Shown here piece after piece: positions 55,806 to 57,723 of a stretch of 57,723 bases of DNA. The notes under the pieces are model-generated. The model saw only the letters and a program-made list of their open reading frames with translations. It was not told where the DNA came from and ran no database searches. The stretch comes from Myxococcota bacterium. Its GTDB lineage: Bacteria; Myxococcota_A; Polyangia; HGW-17. Made by a program: the position numbers and the translations under genes. Location of the stretch: the NCBI GenBank assembly GCA_018821305.1, contig JAHJMN010000023.1, positions 1-57,723 on the forward strand. Direction: 5' to 3'. The first letter of the stretch is position 1. The number at the start of each line of letters is the position of its first letter.

Positions 55806-57430
55806 TGTCCCCCCTTGCCTTCCTGAAAAAATATAACATCCCTCTCATTTTACTTTTCGCAGCGGTCTCACTGGCTGTTTTTACTGCATGGATTGGATTT
55901 TTTGTAAGTGATGACGCTTTTATTTCTTTTCGATATGCTCGAAATCTAGCCCGCAGTGGGGAGTTGGTTTTCAATTCCGGAGAAAAAGTTGAAGGATACA
56001 CAAATTTTCTCTGGACTCTCACTCTTTCATTCTTTTCGCTCCTTCGAATTCGCCTTGAAATTATTGTTCATTTTTTAACTTTCATCTCCGCAGTTGCTGT
56101 TTTAGCAGCCGCAGGAAAAATACTGAAAGATTCTTTTTCTGTGTCTGTCCCTCTTGTTATTCTTGCTGTTTTCTCATGTCTGTTTAATGGTACTTTTGCT
56201 TTCTGGACCACAGGTGGACTTGAAGGAATGGCTTTTACGGCCTTTTTCCTGTGGGGTGTTTACCTGACTTTTGAATTGCCATCCTCACGTCGATGGGTTT
56301 TACTTTATTTTCTAACCTGGAGCGGATGCATTCTTACGAGACCGGAAGGTATCATGCTTGCGGGGATTTCCGGCTTTTTCGTATTTTTCCAGAGTATTTT
56401 ACGAAAATATAAAGATTCTATACCATATTTTAACAATGTTTTCATCGCGGGGTCACTGCTCGTTTCTGCTTTTATCGTTCACAGCCTTTTCAGATTTTTT
56501 TATTACGGTTCACTCATCCCAAATACATGGTACACAAAAGTATATGGTATTCCGCCTGATTTTCTTATAAAACATGGAATTAACTATGTAAAATCTTTCT
56601 TTTCTTACTACTGGCTGTTTGCCTTTTTACCCCTTATAGCAGCCGTTTTTATTAAACCGGAAAGAATTACCCGGGCCATTTTACTGATAGTTTTATCTTT
56701 AAGTCTGACTATTCACATTGTCCTTTCCGGCGGGGACTTTATGGCCATGCATCGCATGATGTTGCCCATCTGGCCGATTTTAATAATTCTTTTATTCAGT
56801 TCCCTTAATGAGGCTCATATTTTTCTTCAAAAACACTTCAGATATACATTTATAGTAACTGGTGCAATTGCCATTCTTTTTGCCACTGTTCAGTTAACTC
56901 AATCATTAAAAATACTATCAAAGAGTAAAAAATCCGAAAAAACCTGGTTCGGAATGGAATCAGTTGCGGGAATGAAAAACTTTGTTTCAGATCGAGTAAT
57001 TGCAGGAAAAAGGTTCAAATCCCTGTTGGGCCCTGAAGGCCATACTGTAAAAATAGCTGTAGGTGGTGCAGGAGCTTTATCATATTTCAGTGAAGGCAAA
57101 ATCATTGATTCTTTTGGCCTCATGGACCCTGTAACTGCAAAGAAAAAAGTAATTCCAGGTAAGTTTTACAAACCCGGTCATCTCAAACAGGCATCCTGGA
57201 GCTACATAGCAAAACTTTCTCCCCAAATCATCTGTACTCCTGGAATTGCCACCATGGGGATGGGGCCTCCGTCTTTAAAACATCGCAGACGAATTCAAAC
57301 TTACTGGAAAAACTACGCTTATTTCTGCATTCGCGGTAACTACAGTCGTGATGATCGGGGACGGCCACGCAATTCTTACTGCTGCTTGATTCAAAATGAC
57401 TTTCGTAAAGACATCGTTCGGGTGAAATAG
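55805..57430 (+). CDS. GT-C-type membrane glycosyltransferase (AftB-like)
   Basis: A 541-residue multi-span membrane protein with about ten hydrophobic segments. After the first span comes VSDDAFISFRYARNLARSGE and VEGYTNFLW, the DD-A-F ... GYTNFLW pattern of GT-C enzymes such as mycobacterial AftB and related lipid-linked sugar transferases; the DD pair would be catalytic. A large soluble C-terminal part (about 380-541) faces the outside. It probably adds a sugar to a cell-envelope polymer. Coupled to the FHA-GGDEF gene, hinting that c-di-GMP controls an envelope sugar. The TAG stop is the first three bases of R1 copy 6. Confidence 0.75.
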   Translation: MSPLAFLKKYNIPLILLFAAVSLAVFTAWIGFFVSDDAFISFRYARNLARSGELVFNSGEKVEGYTNFLWTLTLSFFSLLRIRLEIIVHFLTFISAVAVLAAAGKILKDSFSVSVPLVILAVFSCLFNGTFAFWTTGGLEGMAFTAFFLWGVYLTFELPSSRRWVLLYFLTWSGCILTRPEGIMLAGISGFFVFFQSILRKYKDSIPYFNNVFIAGSLLVSAFIVHSLFRFFYYGSLIPNTWYTKVYGIPPDFLIKHGINYVKSFFSYYWLFAFLPLIAAVFIKPERITRAILLIVLSLSLTIHIVLSGGDFMAMHRMMLPIWPILIILLFSSLNEAHIFLQKHFRYTFIVTGAIAILFATVQLTQSLKILSKSKKSEKTWFGMESVAGMKNFVSDRVIAGKRFKSLLGPEGHTVKIAVGGAGALSYFSEGKIIDSFGLMDPVTAKKKVIPGKFYKPGHLKQASWSYIAKLSPQIICTPGIATMGMGPPSLKHRRRIQTYWKNYAYFCIRGNYSRDDRGRPRNSYCCLIQNDFRKDIVRVK

Positions 57431-57584
57431 TTCGTGTCCTGTAATTCAATTTTTGTCAAAATTGAGCATGTTTACGAAAACATGCTATTCAGAACACTAC
57501 AATAATTTCAAGGCCTTCATTCTTAATGTCCTGTGTACAAATTTGGTGTAAACTTGAAAATTTGGTATTACAGGACATTAACTA
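57428..57584. repeat. Dispersed repeat R1, copy 6 (157 bp)
   Basis: Same length and orientation as copy 1 at 5766-5922 and about 90 percent identical by eye. Ends TAGTTCGTGTCCTGTAATTC and, on the other strand, TAGTTAATGTCCTGTAATAC. Its first three bases are the stop codon of the glycosyltransferase gene. Confidence 0.8.
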
Positions 57585-57586
57585 AA

Positions 57587-57723
57587 TAGTTCGTGTCCTG
57601 TAATTCGCTTCGCGAAGGATTTTATTAAAAATCCTAACAGGCCACTATAATAAATTCAACACCTTGCGGTTACTGTCCTGAGCAAAAATCGGGCGAAAAA
57701 TTTGATTTTCGGTATTTCAGGAC
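57587..57723. repeat. Dispersed repeat R1, copy 7 (short subtype, cut by window end)
   Basis: Begins TAGTTCGTGTCCTGTAATTCG two bases after copy 6 and contains GCGAAGGATTTT and the AGGCCACTAT segment shared with copy 2 (12352-12489) in reverse orientation. It ends at the window edge in TTTCAGGAC, just short of the expected terminal ATTAACTA. Positions 57431-57723 contain no gene. Confidence 0.75.

Overview
The window is a bacterial chromosome segment of low-to-moderate GC. Two things point to a deltaproteobacterial-grade, Myxococcota-like organism. One is an MglA-type GTPase with roadblock/LC7 and DUF4388 proteins beside NtrC-type and hybrid two-component proteins. The other is a set of lipoproteins with Cys/Asp-rich repeats of the DGxDNDGNGxxDC kind. 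The assignment is inferred from gene content only.

Layout. (1) 1-5300 is an accessory strip: two interrupted copies of a dispersed repeat (R2) carrying a perfect 24-bp-arm palindrome, a degenerate phosphatase-like lipoprotein, an Imm10-like protein, a DUF4143 ATPase, an orphan gene, a third R2 copy and two lipoproteins. (2) 5322-17944 is a signalling island. It has a roadblock-like gene, a divergent NtrC-type sigma-54 activator, and a seven-gene run: receiver-DHp-like protein, receiver-DUF4388, roadblock, MglA-like GTPase, DUF4388 protein, DnaA-like ATPase without its DNA-binding domain, and a second roadblock. Two uncharacterised genes and an ankyrin protein follow, converging on a large PAS/GAF hybrid histidine kinase. 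A good -24/-12 promoter precedes the run, with two inverted copies of one 17-bp palindrome upstream, so the activator probably drives it. (3) 18179-22617 holds tRNA-Ala and four secreted or lipid-anchored proteins. (4) 22745-54309, all on the minus strand, is one uninterrupted transcription/translation locus: tRNA-Thr-Tyr-Gly-Thr, tuf, rpmG, tRNA-Trp, secE, nusG, rplKAJL, rpoBC, rpsL, rpsG, fusA, then the S10, spc and alpha gene sets ending in rpoA and rplQ. rplC, infA and rpsD are missing from their usual places. uL15 carries three tandem copies of its C-terminal domain. Near-consensus promoters lie before tRNA-Thr(TGT) and before rpsL. (5) 54918-57430 has an FHA-GGDEF diguanylate cyclase overlapping a GT-C-type membrane glycosyltransferase.

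A second dispersed repeat, R1 (about 140-157 bp, inverted ends built on TAGTT..TGTCCTG), occurs at least six times and forms a tandem pair at the right edge. It lies in promoter regions, within the signalling run, and directly at stop codons.

The candidates for an undescribed system are the sigma-54-linked MglA/roadblock/DUF4388/DnaA-like module, the three-domain uL15 and the R1 repeat family. No database search was possible; family names rest on motifs read by eye.
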